Source of the DNA: Roseivivax sp. GX 12232
Lineage (GTDB): Bacteria > Pseudomonadota > Alphaproteobacteria > Rhodobacterales > Rhodobacteraceae
Direction: 5' to 3'
DNA length: 64,000 nucleotides
Assembly: GCF_021272185.1 (NCBI RefSeq)
Contig: NZ_JAJSEC010000006.1
Location: forward strand, 186,001 to 250,000
The notes below the pieces were generated by a model that was given only the letters and a program-made list of their open reading frames with translations, was not told the DNA's origin and did no database searches. Shown piece after piece: positions 47,600-56,808 of this stretch; within the stretch, counting starts at the first letter, position 1, and every line of letters begins with the position of its first letter. A program made the translations under genes and the position numbers.

Positions 47600-49027
47600 T
47601 CAGATGTTCACCGCCCGGCCGAAGGCGGCCATGACGGCCTCTTTCATCACCTCCGAGATCGTCGGATGCGGGAAGACCGTGTCGATGATCTCGGCCTCGG
47701 TGGCCTCGAGCTCCATCGCCATGGCGAAACCCTGGATCAGCTCGGTCACCTCGGGCCCGGCGAGATGCGCGCCCAGAAGCTCGCCGCTGTCAGCGTCGAA
47801 GATCACCTTCGCCATGCCCTGATCCTCGCCCATGGCGATGGCCTTGCCGTTGGCCAGGAAGGGGAAGCGCCCGACGCGCAGCGCGTGCCCGGCGGCCTCG
47901 GCCTGGGCCTCGGTCAGCCCAATCGAGGCGACCTGCGGGTCGCAATAGGTGCAGGCCGGGATGCGGCTCCGGTTCAGCTCGGGCCCCGGCTCGCCGGCGA
48001 TGGCCTCGATGCAGAGCGCCGCCTCGTGTTCGGCCTTATGCGCCAGCATCGGCGCCCCGGTGATGTCGCCGATCGCGTAAAGCCCCGGCACCAAGGTCCG
48101 CCCCGCGCCGCTGGTCGGGACCACGCCGCCCGTCAGCGTGAGCCCCAGCGCCTCGAGCCCGAGACCTTCGGTGTTCGCCACCACGCCGGCGGCCGAAATC
48201 ACCCGATCGACCTTCAGCGTCTCACCCTCTCCGAGGGTCAGCGTGACCCCGGACTTGGTGACCTTGGAGCCGGTGATCGCGGCGCCGGTGCGGAAGATGA
48301 TGCCGCGCTTTTCCAGGGCCTTGCGCATGAAATCCGAGACCTCGGCATCCTCGGCGGGCAGGATGCGGTCGACCATCTCGACGACGGTGACCTCGCTGCC
48401 CATGGCGGCGTAGAAGCTGGCAAATTCCACCCCGATGGCGCCGGAGCCGACGATGGCGAGCCGCTTGGGCACCGCCTCGGGTTTCAGCGCCTCGAAATAG
48501 GTCCAGATGCGGTCTCCGTCGGGCTCGAGCCCGGGGATCACGCGCGGGCGGGCGCCGGTGGCCAGCACGATGTGCCGGGCGGTGTAGTCACCCTCGGGTT
48601 TGACGCCGCGCGGCTTCGGCGCCTGCGGCGCGCAGGGCGCCTTGCCGGGGGCGCCGACGCTAACCTGGCCGGGGCCGGTCAGCCGTGCCTCGCCCCAGAT
48701 CACGTCGACTTTGTTCTTGCGCAACAGCATCCCCACCCCGCCATTCATCCGCTCGGCGATGCCCCGCGCACGGGAGGCGATGGCGGCGATGTCCGGGCTC
48801 ACATCGCCCGAGAGGCTCAGCCCGAAGTCGGCGGCATGGCGCATCTGGCCCAGCACCTCGGCCGAGCGCAGCATCGCCTTGGTCGGGATGCAGCCCCAGT
48901 TCGAGCAGATGCCGCCCAGGTGCTCGCGTTCGACCACGGCGGCCTTGAAGCCCAGCTGCGCGGCGCGGATCGCGGCTGTATAGCCCCCCGGCCCGCCGCC
49001 GATGACGAGGATGTCGTAGTCAGCCAT
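47600..49027 (-). CDS. lpdA: Dihydrolipoyl dehydrogenase (E3)
   Basis: The 475-residue flavoenzyme begins MADYDILVIGGGPGGYTAAI. Redox-active cysteines are Cys41 and Cys46 in GGICSNWGCIPTK. It has the NAD-binding GSGAIGVEFASFYAAMGSEV, LYAIGDITG and the C-terminal FPHPTISEVMKEA with the catalytic His. An insertion around residues 125-150 (rich in Pro, Ala and Lys) is present. It reoxidises the lipoyl groups of 2-oxoacid dehydrogenases. The nearby E1/E2 operon at 56.9-60.3 kb has no E3 gene of its own, so this is the probable partner. Its ATG overlaps the crotonase stop (TGATG). Confidence 0.94.
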   Translation of the reverse strand: MADYDILVIGGGPGGYTAAIRAAQLGFKAAVVEREHLGGICSNWGCIPTKAMLRSAEVLGQMRHAADFGLSLSGDVSPDIAAIASRARGIAERMNGGVGMLLRKNKVDVIWGEARLTGPGQVSVGAPGKAPCAPQAPKPRGVKPEGDYTARHIVLATGARPRVIPGLEPDGDRIWTYFEALKPEAVPKRLAIVGSGAIGVEFASFYAAMGSEVTVVEMVDRILPAEDAEVSDFMRKALEKRGIIFRTGAAITGSKVTKSGVTLTLGEGETLKVDRVISAAGVVANTEGLGLEALGLTLTGGVVPTSGAGRTLVPGLYAIGDITGAPMLAHKAEHEAALCIEAIAGEPGPELNRSRIPACTYCDPQVASIGLTEAQAEAAGHALRVGRFPFLANGKAIAMGEDQGMAKVIFDADSGELLGAHLAGPEVTELIQGFAMAMELEATEAEIIDTVFPHPTISEVMKEAVMAAFGRAVNI

Positions 49028-49812
49028 CACTGCCCCCTGAACTCGGGTTTGCGCCGCTCGGTGAAGGCGCTGACCCCCTCGCGGAAGTCGGCGCTATGGG
49101 CGGCGGCGACGATCTCGCTGCGCTCCGCCGCGAGCTGTTCAACCAGCGTGTGGTGCGGCGCGGCGTCAATGAGCCGGCGGAACCGCCCGTAACTCTGCGT
49201 CGGCCCGCGCGCGACGCGGCTGGCGAGCTTCCGGGCCTCGCCCTCGACCTGATCCTCGGGACAGAGCCGGGTGACCAGCCCCGCGGCCTGCGCCTCCGCG
49301 CCCGTCATCGGCGCGCCGGTCAGCATCATCTCGAGCACCTTCGCCCGGCCAATCCGATGGGTCAGGAACCAGGTGCCGCCGCAATCGGGCACCCCGGCGA
49401 CCTGGTCGTAGGCCATGACAAAGCGCGCCTCGGCATCGGCGACGACCAGGTCGGCATTGGCCACGAGCGACAGCCCCGCGCCCGCCGCGACCCCGCGCAC
49501 CGCGGCGATCACCGGGGCGTCGCCCGCGCGCAGCGCCAGCACGGCGGGGTTCAGTACCTCGAGCAGCGCGTCGACGACCTCGTGGCCGCGGTCGGGATCG
49601 GCGGCCATGGCCGCGACATCGCCGCCCGCGACGAAGGCCCGGCCGGCGCCGCACAGCAGGATCGCCCGCACCGCGGGGTCCGCGGTGACCCGGTCCACCG
49701 CCTCGGCGAAGGCCCGGGCCAGGGGCAGGTCCAGCGCGTTCAGCGCCTCGGGGCGGTTGAAGCGCAGCTCGGCCACCGCCCCCTCGATCGTCACCGTCAC
49801 AAGCTCGCTCAT
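49027..49812 (-). CDS. Enoyl-CoA hydratase/isomerase family protein (PaaG-like)
   Basis: The 261-residue crotonase has GRAFVAGGDVAAMAADP as oxyanion loop and the following helix GVAAGAGLSLVANADLVVA. The two hydratase glutamate positions read GAGLSL and VMAYDQVAG, so the first is lost and the second is Asp. That pattern is typical of PaaG/ECI-type isomerases, which keep one acidic residue. Isomerase activity on an enoyl-CoA is therefore more likely than hydration. It lies 10 bases after the thiolase gene. Confidence 0.9.
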   Translation of the reverse strand: MSELVTVTIEGAVAELRFNRPEALNALDLPLARAFAEAVDRVTADPAVRAILLCGAGRAFVAGGDVAAMAADPDRGHEVVDALLEVLNPAVLALRAGDAPVIAAVRGVAAGAGLSLVANADLVVADAEARFVMAYDQVAGVPDCGGTWFLTHRIGRAKVLEMMLTGAPMTGAEAQAAGLVTRLCPEDQVEGEARKLASRVARGPTQSYGRFRRLIDAAPHHTLVEQLAAERSEIVAAAHSADFREGVSAFTERRKPEFRGQ

Positions 49813-49822
49813 GCAGCTCTCC

Positions 49823-50968
49823 TCATATGCGTTCGATCAGCATGGCCATGCCCTGGCCGCCGCCGAGGCACATGGTCAGCATCGCCAGGCGCCCGTCGGT
49901 CTCGTGCAGGTGCTGCGCGGCGGTCATCGCCATGCGCAGCCCGGTCACCGCGGGCGGATGGCCCAGGGAAATCCCGCCGCCGTAGAGGTTGTGCCTCTCG
50001 CGCGGGATGCCGAGTTCGGCCTCGGCGTGCAGATTCACCACGGCGAAGGCTTCGTTAACCTCGAAGTAGTCCACGTCCGCAATGCCGAGACCCGTCGCCT
50101 CGAGCACCGCGCGCACCGCCGGGACCGGGCCGATGCCCATGATCTCGGGCGGGACGCCGACCGCGCGCCAGGCGCGGATGCGGAAGGGATTCTCGGGCAG
50201 GGCCTCGCCCGGCGCGCAGGCGACCATCGCCGCGCCGCCATCGGTCACGCCCGAGGCATTGCCCGCGGTGACGCGCCCGCCCTCGCGGAAGGCGGGGCGC
50301 AGGCGGGCAAGCTTGTCGGCATCGGCATCGGCGCGCGGGCTTTCGTCTTCGGCCAGCATCTCCATCGGGGCGATCTGGCGGGCGAGAAAGTCCCGGGCGC
50401 CCAGCGCGCGGGACTGGCTCATCTCGGCCCAGGCGTCCATCGCCTCGCGGGCGTGGCCGAAGCGTTCGGCCAGCGTTTCGGCGGTGTCGCCCATGTAGTC
50501 CTGGCTGAAGGGGCAGCGGTAGGCCCAGTCGAGCATGTCCTCGAAGGGGCGGCTGCCGCGCGCGCCGTCCCAGCGCAGGCCCGAGACGGCGTGCGGCACG
50601 CGGGAAAAAGCCTCCGCGCCCGCGACGACGGTCAGGCGGCTCTGGCCCTCGGCGATCTGCTGGGCGCCGGAGATCATCGCCTGCAGCCCCGAGGCGCAGG
50701 CGCGCGTCACGCAGAGCGCCGGAGCACCCTCGGGCAGGCCCGCGCGCATGCCGACGACGCGGGCGGCGAAAAGGCTGTCGCGGTCGGTGGGCACGGTGGT
50801 GGAGAAAACGCAGTGGTCGACCTCTTCGGGCGCGCGCCCGGCAGCGGCAAGGCTGTGCCGGATGGCATGGGCGGCCTGGTCGGCCAGGGACACGCCGCGC
50901 AGCGCGCCGCCGAAGTTGCCCAGCGGCGTCCGCCGCCCGGCGCCGAAGATCACCTCATCGAGCCGCAC
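49823..50968 (-). CDS. Thiolase (acetyl-CoA acyltransferase family)
   Basis: The 381-residue thiolase has the nucleophile in VTRACASGLQAMI (about Cys91), the NEAFAVVNL motif, a His in SLGHPPAVTGLRMAM and the second Cys in MCLGGGQGMAM. The usual GHPxGxxG is GHPPAVTG, with Ala in place of the second Gly. All four catalytic positions are still present. It heads a leftward operon with an isomerase and E3, an unusual mix that suggests coordinated supply of CoA-ester cleavage and 2-oxoacid oxidation. Confidence 0.93.
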   Translation of the reverse strand: MRLDEVIFGAGRRTPLGNFGGALRGVSLADQAAHAIRHSLAAAGRAPEEVDHCVFSTTVPTDRDSLFAARVVGMRAGLPEGAPALCVTRACASGLQAMISGAQQIAEGQSRLTVVAGAEAFSRVPHAVSGLRWDGARGSRPFEDMLDWAYRCPFSQDYMGDTAETLAERFGHAREAMDAWAEMSQSRALGARDFLARQIAPMEMLAEDESPRADADADKLARLRPAFREGGRVTAGNASGVTDGGAAMVACAPGEALPENPFRIRAWRAVGVPPEIMGIGPVPAVRAVLEATGLGIADVDYFEVNEAFAVVNLHAEAELGIPRERHNLYGGGISLGHPPAVTGLRMAMTAAQHLHETDGRLAMLTMCLGGGQGMAMLIERI

Positions 50969-51238
50969 AGCCGGATCTCCTGCCCCGTTCCGCCGTCATA
51001 TCGGTCGCTCCTCCTGCCGACCCGTATACAGAATGCGCGCATTGTGTGTAAAGAAGGCAATTTCCGTATTCAGAGATATGCTCGATATTTGTGAGCCTTT
51101 ACAGGCAAATAGAGACGCGTCACGCGCCACGCCACGCAATCCCACCTGGTTTTGGCTTGCCAATGGACAGAAAGACCGTTTCTGTGTATACGGAAAGACA
51201 GCGGCCGGTACGGGCCAACTGACATGGGAGGAAAAGGC
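50969..51238. promoter_or_regulatory. Divergent promoter with three operator-like elements
   Basis: Between the thiolase and SDR operons lie GTATACAGAATG (51024-51035), CGTATTCAGAG (51065-51075) and TGTGTATACGGAAAG (51183-51197). The first matches 20204-20215 in 11 of 12 bases, the second shares CGTATTCAGA with 56035-56044, and the third shares TGTATACGGA with 40038-40047. The gap is AT-rich and contains no gene. Confidence 0.6.
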
Positions 51239-52000
51239 ATGGATCTTGGCCTGAAAGGCAAGAAGGCAATCGTCACCGGCGGCACCAAGGGCATCTGCCG
51301 GTCGCTGCTCACGATCCTCGCCGAAGAGGGCTGCGACATCGCCTTCTGCGCGCGCAGCGAAGACGAGGTCGCCAAGACCGCCGAGGAGCTGAAAGCCTTT
51401 GGCGTCAAGGTGATCGGCGGCAGCGCCAACGTCAAAGAGGTCGAGGGCTACCAGCAGTGGCTGAAGGACGCCGCCGAGGAACTGGGCGGCTGCGACATCT
51501 TCGTGCCCGGCGTCAGCGCCGGCGGCGGCATGGAGGGCGAGAAGAGCTGGTACAAGGCCTTCGAGATCGACCTCATGGGCTGCGTCCGCGGCTTCGACGC
51601 GCTGTTTCCCTACATGAAGGCCTCGGGCAACGCCTCGGTGGTCTTCATCTCCACCACCGCCGCGGTCGAGACCTTCATCGCGCCGATGCCCTACAACTCG
51701 ATCAAGGCCTCGCTCATCACCTATGCCAAGCAGATGAGCCAGTTCCACGCCAAGCGCGGCATCCGCTTCAACGTGGTCTCGCCGGGCCCGATCCTGATCG
51801 AGGGTGGCAACTGGGACCAGATCCGCCAGTCCGACGAGGCCTTCTTCAACTCGATCCTCGCGCAGCAGCCCGACGGGCGCATGGGCGAGGCCGACGAGGT
51901 GGCCAAATGCATCGCCTTCCTGGCCTCGGATGCGGCCAGCTGGGTGACCGGCACCAACCTGATCGTGGACGGCGGCTTCACCAAGCGCGTGCAGTTCTGA
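51239..52000 (+). CDS. Short-chain dehydrogenase/reductase
   Basis: The 253-residue SDR starts MDLGLKGKKAIVTGG with GGGAGG upstream; an earlier in-frame ATG lies in promoter DNA. The glycine motif is TGGTKGIC, with Cys for the third Gly, and the NNAG box is replaced by VPGVSAGGG. Catalytic Ser (VVFISTTAA), Tyr and Lys (PYNSIKASL) are kept. The C-terminal GTNLIVDGGFTKRVQF is standard. It is likely NAD(P)-dependent and acts on an alcohol or ketone of the pathway. Confidence 0.92.
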   Translation: MDLGLKGKKAIVTGGTKGICRSLLTILAEEGCDIAFCARSEDEVAKTAEELKAFGVKVIGGSANVKEVEGYQQWLKDAAEELGGCDIFVPGVSAGGGMEGEKSWYKAFEIDLMGCVRGFDALFPYMKASGNASVVFISTTAAVETFIAPMPYNSIKASLITYAKQMSQFHAKRGIRFNVVSPGPILIEGGNWDQIRQSDEAFFNSILAQQPDGRMGEADEVAKCIAFLASDAASWVTGTNLIVDGGFTKRVQF

Positions 52001-52006
52001 CGCCCC

Positions 52007-52822
52007 ATGGTCATCCGCTACGACGCGCCATTGAACCTGTTGGTGTCCACCAAGGGGCACCCGTTCGACAAGCCGGCCTTCTTCGGCATGTTCGACGCGA
52101 TGCGCGGCATGACCTGGACCCATGTGGAGCAGCCCGCCACCGCGGCGCTGCTGACCCCCGAGAGCGCGTCGGACTTCGACGCGCTCTTGTTCTACGACGT
52201 GCCCGGGCTGCAGTTCCGCACGCCTCAGCCGCCCGCCCTGCAGGAGCCGCCCGAGCGCATGAAACAGGGCTTCCGGGCGCTGCTGGCGGCGGGCAAGCCG
52301 ATGATCTTCCTGCACCACGCGGTGGCGGGTTGGCCGCTCTGGGACGACTACGCCGAGGCCATCGGCGCGCGGTTCTTCTACCAGCCGGGGCGCTACAAGG
52401 GGCGGGACTATCCCGACAGCGGCTACCTTTTCCCGGTGGACTACCGCCTGCGCCCCGAGGGCAAGCACCCGGTCACCGAGGGTCTGGACGAGGGCTTCAC
52501 CCTTACCGACGAGCTCTACCTGATGCCGCTGCTCGAGCCGGATGTCGTGCCGCTTCTGCGGGCGGAGTTCGACTTCACGCAGGAGAACTTCTATTCCGCC
52601 GCCAATGCGCTGGAAGCGCGGATGTGGACCCGCGACGGCTGGTCCCACGGGCCGGGCACCGACCTCGTGGCCTGGGCCCGCAAGGCCGGACAGGCGCCGA
52701 CGGTGACCATTCTCTGCGGCAATGACGCCGACACCTATGGCAACGCGAATTTCCGCAAGCTCCTGCGGAACGCCATCGACTGGGTGACAAGCGAGGAGGC
52801 CGCGGCCTGGGCCGCCGCCTGA
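52007..52822 (+). CDS. ThuA-domain protein 1
   Basis: The 271-residue protein has the class I glutamine amidotransferase-like ThuA fold: LLVSTKGHPFDKPAFFGMFD, DALLFYDVPGL, the helix-strand GKPMIFLHHAVAGWPLWDDY, and VTILCGNDADTYGNANFRKL near the end. The catalytic triad of true amidotransferases is not evident. ThuA-like proteins are linked to trehalose and other sugar metabolism but most have no proven reaction. It lies between an SDR and an acyl-CoA ligase. A second ThuA protein occurs at 62766, so this fold probably has a specific job in the pathway. Confidence 0.85.
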   Translation: MVIRYDAPLNLLVSTKGHPFDKPAFFGMFDAMRGMTWTHVEQPATAALLTPESASDFDALLFYDVPGLQFRTPQPPALQEPPERMKQGFRALLAAGKPMIFLHHAVAGWPLWDDYAEAIGARFFYQPGRYKGRDYPDSGYLFPVDYRLRPEGKHPVTEGLDEGFTLTDELYLMPLLEPDVVPLLRAEFDFTQENFYSAANALEARMWTRDGWSHGPGTDLVAWARKAGQAPTVTILCGNDADTYGNANFRKLLRNAIDWVTSEEAAAWAAA

Positions 52823-52854
52823 GGCGCGCCCGGGAGCCACGAGCGGGAGGACCG

Positions 52855-54528
52855 ATGGACGATCTGAGCGACAGCCTCCGCGCCGCGGGACAGGAAACCG
52901 CCGCCACCATGCTGGCGCGCGCCGCCGAAAGCTGGCCCGAGGCCACCGCGATCATCCTCGACGACGACCGCCTGACCTGGAGTGAGCTTTACCGCGACGC
53001 CCATCTCTGGGCGCGGGCGCTTCGGGGTGCGGGCGTCGCGCCGGGCGCGCATATCGGCGTGCTGATGCCCAATTGCCTGGATTACGTGCGGCTGTTCTAC
53101 GCCGCGGGCATGATCGGGGCGGTGACGCTGACGCTGAACGCCCGCTTCCGCGACGACGATCTGTCTTACGCGGTGCGCCATTCCGACATGGACCTGCTGT
53201 TCATCGGCGGGCAGGCGCTGCCGCATATGGACTTCCGCAGCATGCTGACGCGAATCTTTCCCGACCTCGGGATCTGGAACGGCGGGCCGCTGGACCTGGA
53301 GGAGGCGCCCCGGCTGCGGGCCGTCTACAACCTCGACGATCCGCGCGAGGACCGCTGGCCGGACCGCGACGCCCTTCTGGCCGGGGCCGAGACGGTGCCG
53401 CCCGCGCGGATCGACGCGCTGCGCGAGGCGGTCCACCCCGAGGATCCGGCGCTGATGATCTATTCCTCGGGCACCACCGCGCAGCCCAAGGCCTGCATGA
53501 TCAACCACCGCACCCTGTCGATGATCGGCACCAGCTTCGCCGAGCGCTTCGGACTGACCGAGGCCGACCGGGTTATGAACCCCCTGCCTTTCTTCCACAT
53601 GTCCACCATGCTGCCCATGGCCGCCTGCCGGGCCTCGGGCGCGGCGCAGATCTGCACCGGGCATTTCGATCCCACGCGCACGCTTGCGCAGATGGAACGC
53701 GAGCGGGTGAGCTTCGGCTATCTCTCCTTCCCGACGCTGGTGAACCAGATCGTGCAGCACCCCGAGTTCGCCCGGCGCGACCTCTCGGCGCTGCGGCACC
53801 TGCATGTGGTCGGCCCCTCGGAGCTGATGGGGAAATACACCCGCGCCTTCCCAGGCGTGGCCTATATCAACGCCTACGGGCTGACCGAGGCGACCGGCGT
53901 CTGTTGCTTCACCGACCCCGAGGACCCGCCCGAGGACGCGCCGCGTGTCTCGGGCCGGGTCTTCGACGGGGTGCGGGCCAAGGCCGTCGACCCCGAGACC
54001 CTCGCGGACCTGCCTCCGGGAACCCGTGGCGAAATCTGGATCGGCGGCTTCTGCCTCTTCCAGGGCTACTACAAGGACCCCGAGCAGACCGCCCGCACGC
54101 TGGTCGAGGGCGGCCGCTGGCTGCGCACCGGCGACATGGGCTACGTCTCGGCGGACGGGCATATCACCTACGACGGGCGGCTGAAGGACATGCTCAAGAT
54201 CGGCGGCGAGAATGTCGCTGCGCTGGAGATCGAGACCTTCCTCTGCGCCCATCCCGAGATCCAGATCGCCCAGGTCATCGGCGTGCCGGACGACCATCTT
54301 TTTGAGGTCGCCGCCGCCTTCGTCGAACTGGTGCCCGGCGCGCGGCTCTCCCCCGAGGAGGTCGTCGACCACTGCATCGGCCAGATCGCCAGCTACAAGA
54401 TCCCGCGCTACGTGCGGATCGTCGAGGACTGGCCGATGTCGACCACCAAGATCCAGAAGTTCAAGCTGCCCCGCGACTTCGCGCCTTCCGAGAAGATCGA
54501 CCCCAAGGCCCGGGCGCGTCAGCCCTGA
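52855..54528 (+). CDS. AMP-forming acyl-CoA ligase
   Basis: The 557-residue ligase has YSSGTTAQPKACMINH as P-loop (TAQPK instead of TGxPK), NPLPFFHMSTMLPMAACR, INAYGLTEATGVCCF, RTGDMGYVS, the hinge GRLKDMLKIGGENVAALE, and catalytic Lys in STTKIQKFKL (about Lys532). It is a close relative of the ligase at 40089. GGGAGG precedes the start. Convergent overlap with the following SDR is 10 bases, tail to tail. It probably activates an aryl or alicyclic acid; the specificity is unknown. Confidence 0.92.
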   Translation: MDDLSDSLRAAGQETAATMLARAAESWPEATAIILDDDRLTWSELYRDAHLWARALRGAGVAPGAHIGVLMPNCLDYVRLFYAAGMIGAVTLTLNARFRDDDLSYAVRHSDMDLLFIGGQALPHMDFRSMLTRIFPDLGIWNGGPLDLEEAPRLRAVYNLDDPREDRWPDRDALLAGAETVPPARIDALREAVHPEDPALMIYSSGTTAQPKACMINHRTLSMIGTSFAERFGLTEADRVMNPLPFFHMSTMLPMAACRASGAAQICTGHFDPTRTLAQMERERVSFGYLSFPTLVNQIVQHPEFARRDLSALRHLHVVGPSELMGKYTRAFPGVAYINAYGLTEATGVCCFTDPEDPPEDAPRVSGRVFDGVRAKAVDPETLADLPPGTRGEIWIGGFCLFQGYYKDPEQTARTLVEGGRWLRTGDMGYVSADGHITYDGRLKDMLKIGGENVAALEIETFLCAHPEIQIAQVIGVPDDHLFEVAAAFVELVPGARLSPEEVVDHCIGQIASYKIPRYVRIVEDWPMSTTKIQKFKLPRDFAPSEKIDPKARARQP

Positions 54529-55325
54529 GCTTCGCGCTCGGCGCGGGCCTTGCGGGCGGCGCCGACGATCTCGTCGTTGGTGGGGTTGCGGCGCAGGGTG
54601 ACGCCGCCGTTCACCTGAAGGACCTCTCCGGTCATGAAACAGGCGTCGCTGCAAAGCCAGGTGATGGCCTCGGCGGTGTCCTCCAGCGTGCCGACCCGGC
54701 CCAGCGGGTATTCCTTGGCGAAGGCGCCGACCACGGCGGGATTGCGCGCCGCCCGTTCGGTCATCGGCGAGGCGGTGAAGCCCGGCGCCACGCTGTTGGC
54801 GCGGATGCCGCGGGCGCCGAACTCGTTGGCGATGCAGCGGATCACGTGATCCATGCCCGCCTTGGTACCCATATAGGCGGCGTGGTCCTCCATCATGATC
54901 TTCGCGGTGGCCGAGGAGACCTGCACCAGCGCGCCGCCGTCGCTCATCTCGCGCAGGACCGCCTGGAAGAACTGGAAGGGCCCGACGAACTGCAGCGCCG
55001 CCATGGCTTCGAGCTCCTCGCGGGTGTTGTCGAGGAAGGGCGTCAGAAGCCCCCAGCCGGTGCAGTTCACCGCGAGGTCGAGCCCGCCGAAGGCATCGAG
55101 GCAGCGTTGCACCAGGGCTTCGAGCTGCGCCTCTTCGGTGATGTCGCAGAGCACCCAGGCGCCGCCGATCTCCTCGGTCAGGGCCCGGAGCGGCGCCTCA
55201 TGGCGCCCGGCCACCAACACGCGCGCGCCCTCGGCGGCGAAGCGGCGGGCGGTCACCTGGCCCAGGTTGCCGGCCTGCGCCGCGCCCAGCACGATCGCCC
55301 GTTTGCCTTGCAGTCGTCCGGTCAT
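54519..55325 (-). CDS. Short-chain dehydrogenase/reductase
   Basis: The 268-residue SDR starts MTGRLQGKRAIVLGAAQAGN; a longer frame is a shadow of the VOC gene. The cofactor motif is the unusual GAAQAGNLG. NCTGWG replaces NNAG. The catalytic Ser (VQVSSATAK), Tyr and Lys (AYMGTKAGM) are present, and the C terminus has TGEVLQVNGGVTLRRN. It follows the VOC gene by 17 bases and is probably co-transcribed with it. Confidence 0.9.
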   Translation of the reverse strand: MTGRLQGKRAIVLGAAQAGNLGQVTARRFAAEGARVLVAGRHEAPLRALTEEIGGAWVLCDITEEAQLEALVQRCLDAFGGLDLAVNCTGWGLLTPFLDNTREELEAMAALQFVGPFQFFQAVLREMSDGGALVQVSSATAKIMMEDHAAYMGTKAGMDHVIRCIANEFGARGIRANSVAPGFTASPMTERAARNPAVVGAFAKEYPLGRVGTLEDTAEAITWLCSDACFMTGEVLQVNGGVTLRRNPTNDEIVGAARKARAEREAQG

Positions 55326-55342
55326 CCTGTTGGTCCTTCTGG

Positions 55343-55879
55343 TTATGGTGCGGGCCAGGCGTCGCGGATCGGGTCCGACCCGTCCCAAGCCTCTGCCGCC
55401 GCGCGGATCTGCGCGAAGATCGAGCGGCGCTCGGGCGTGTATTCGGCCAGCTCGTAGGCGAAATGCGGCTGCGCGGGGTGTTCGAGATAGGCGATCCGCC
55501 CAAGCCCGGGCCGCGCCTCGAGCACCGGGCGGAAGCCGCGCGCCTTGGCCGCCCTCAGCACCGCGTCGAAATCCTCGGGCCAGGCGCACCAGCTGTGCGG
55601 CAGATGGGTGGCGCCGAATTGCGCCAAAAACTCGGAATAAAGCGTTGGCGCGGGGCTTTTCTGCACGATGATCTCGAGCTGCAGCGTCCCGGCACTTGCC
55701 AGCGCCGCGTCGACGACCACCTCCGTCTCAAGGCCGCGGACGCGGCAGTCGGGGATGCGGAAGTCGGATTTGACGAACCAGGGCCCGATGCCGAGCGTCC
55801 CGGTGAAATAGGCCAGGCTGCGCGCGAGGTCGTCGCTCACATAGGCGATCTGGCGGATGTCTCCGAAAACGCTGTTCAT
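55343..55879 (-). CDS. VOC superfamily protein 2
   Basis: The 178-residue protein has the same plan as the VOC protein at 42228: an opening IRQIAYVSDDLARSLAYFTG, LQLEIIVQKSPAP, THLPHSWCAWPEDFDAVL and a C-terminal AAEAWDGSDPIRDAW. Metal-type residues include His and Glu at the usual strand positions, but the His pair is spaced differently from protein 1. A second family member in one pathway suggests two similar ring- or CoA-intermediate isomerisation or epimerisation steps. A GTATAC element lies 14 bases before its start. Confidence 0.82.
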   Translation of the reverse strand: MNSVFGDIRQIAYVSDDLARSLAYFTGTLGIGPWFVKSDFRIPDCRVRGLETEVVVDAALASAGTLQLEIIVQKSPAPTLYSEFLAQFGATHLPHSWCAWPEDFDAVLRAAKARGFRPVLEARPGLGRIAYLEHPAQPHFAYELAEYTPERRSIFAQIRAAAEAWDGSDPIRDAWPAP

Positions 55880-55894
55880 CGCCCCTCCTGCTGG

Positions 55895-55908
55895 GTATAC
55901 TTATACAA
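55895..55908. promoter_or_regulatory. GTATAC/TATACAA element upstream of VOC gene 2
   Basis: GTATAC at 55895-55900 is followed 2 bases later by TATACAA, giving a close tandem of the motif in both reading directions. It lies between the leftward VOC/SDR operon and the rightward GntR/FCD gene, together with the element at 56035. Confidence 0.55.
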
Positions 55909-56034
55909 CTTCAATGGAATACAATGCAAAGCAATTCACGGTGCCGCAGGCGCCTGCCTGGCTGAAAACCGTGCCGGAGATGTTGCAACCCTAGGGGCGA
56001 TCGTGCAGGGGCGGCGCAATTTTCTGGAAATGCA

Positions 56035-56044
56035 CGTATTCAGA
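56035..56044. promoter_or_regulatory. GTATTC-type element upstream of the second GntR/FCD gene
   Basis: CGTATTCAGA is identical to a 10-base stretch at 51065-51074 and is followed by CTGGTATGAC. It lies about 65 bases before the GntR/FCD ATG. Self-regulation by this protein is plausible. Confidence 0.45.
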
Positions 56045-56103
56045 CTGGTATGACTAAAAACACGGAAGCTGATCCACTGGACTTCGGAAAGGGCTGGTAG
56101 CCG

Positions 56104-56790
56104 ATGGCGAAAACTTCGGGCATGACACACGCGCAAACCGTGCGGCTGGCACTGGAAGACGACATCTTCGCCGGCCGGCTGGCCCCCGGGGCCTCGCTGG
56201 ACGAAGAGGCGCTGGCGCGGCGCTTCTCGGTCTCGCGGACGCCGGTGCGCGAGGCGATGCTGCAGCTCATCCAGTCCGGGCTGGTCGAGAAACGCCCGCG
56301 CCAGGGCGCGATCGTGGCGCAGATCGACCTGTCGGACATGATCCGGCTCTTCGAGGTGATGTCCGAGCTCGAGGGCATCTGCGCCAAGTTCGCCGCCCGC
56401 CGCATGACCCCGCAGGAGCGCACCGACCTGCGCAAGCTGCACGAGGCCTCCGAGGCGGCTTTCAAGGCCGGGCGCGAGGACGAATATTACCACCTCAGCC
56501 GCAAGTTCCACCTCATGGTGATCGAGGGCACGCACAACCACGAGCTGATCGAGACCACCAATCGGCTGGGCATCAAGCTGGTGCCCTACCGGCGCTTCCA
56601 GCTCTCCTACCCGGGCCGCTCCGAGAACAACCTGCGCGACCACGAGAAGATCATGGAAGCGATCTGCGGCGGCGAATACGAGCTCGCGGCCGAGCTCTTC
56701 CGCAAGCACACCAACGTGCAGGGAGATGTGCTGGCGGAGTATATCGCGCTTGGCGACCGCGAGGCGCTGCGGGCCAACGCCGCCGGTTAA
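56104..56790 (+). CDS. GntR/FCD-family transcriptional regulator
   Basis: The 228-residue regulator has a winged helix with LARRFSVSRTPVREAMLQLI (about residues 37-56) and then GLVEKRPRQGAIVAQID. The FCD domain has FEVMSELEGICAKFAARRM, YYHLSRKFHLMVIEGTHN and RDHEKIMEAICGGE with the usual metal-binding Asp/His positions. It is embedded in the Rieske-oxygenase region and is the best candidate for controlling the GTATAC/GTATTC promoters from 40 to 60 kb. GGAAAGG precedes the start. Confidence 0.93.
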   Translation: MAKTSGMTHAQTVRLALEDDIFAGRLAPGASLDEEALARRFSVSRTPVREAMLQLIQSGLVEKRPRQGAIVAQIDLSDMIRLFEVMSELEGICAKFAARRMTPQERTDLRKLHEASEAAFKAGREDEYYHLSRKFHLMVIEGTHNHELIETTNRLGIKLVPYRRFQLSYPGRSENNLRDHEKIMEAICGGEYELAAELFRKHTNVQGDVLAEYIALGDREALRANAAG

Positions 56791-56808
56791 GACCCATCAC
56801 CGCGCATA

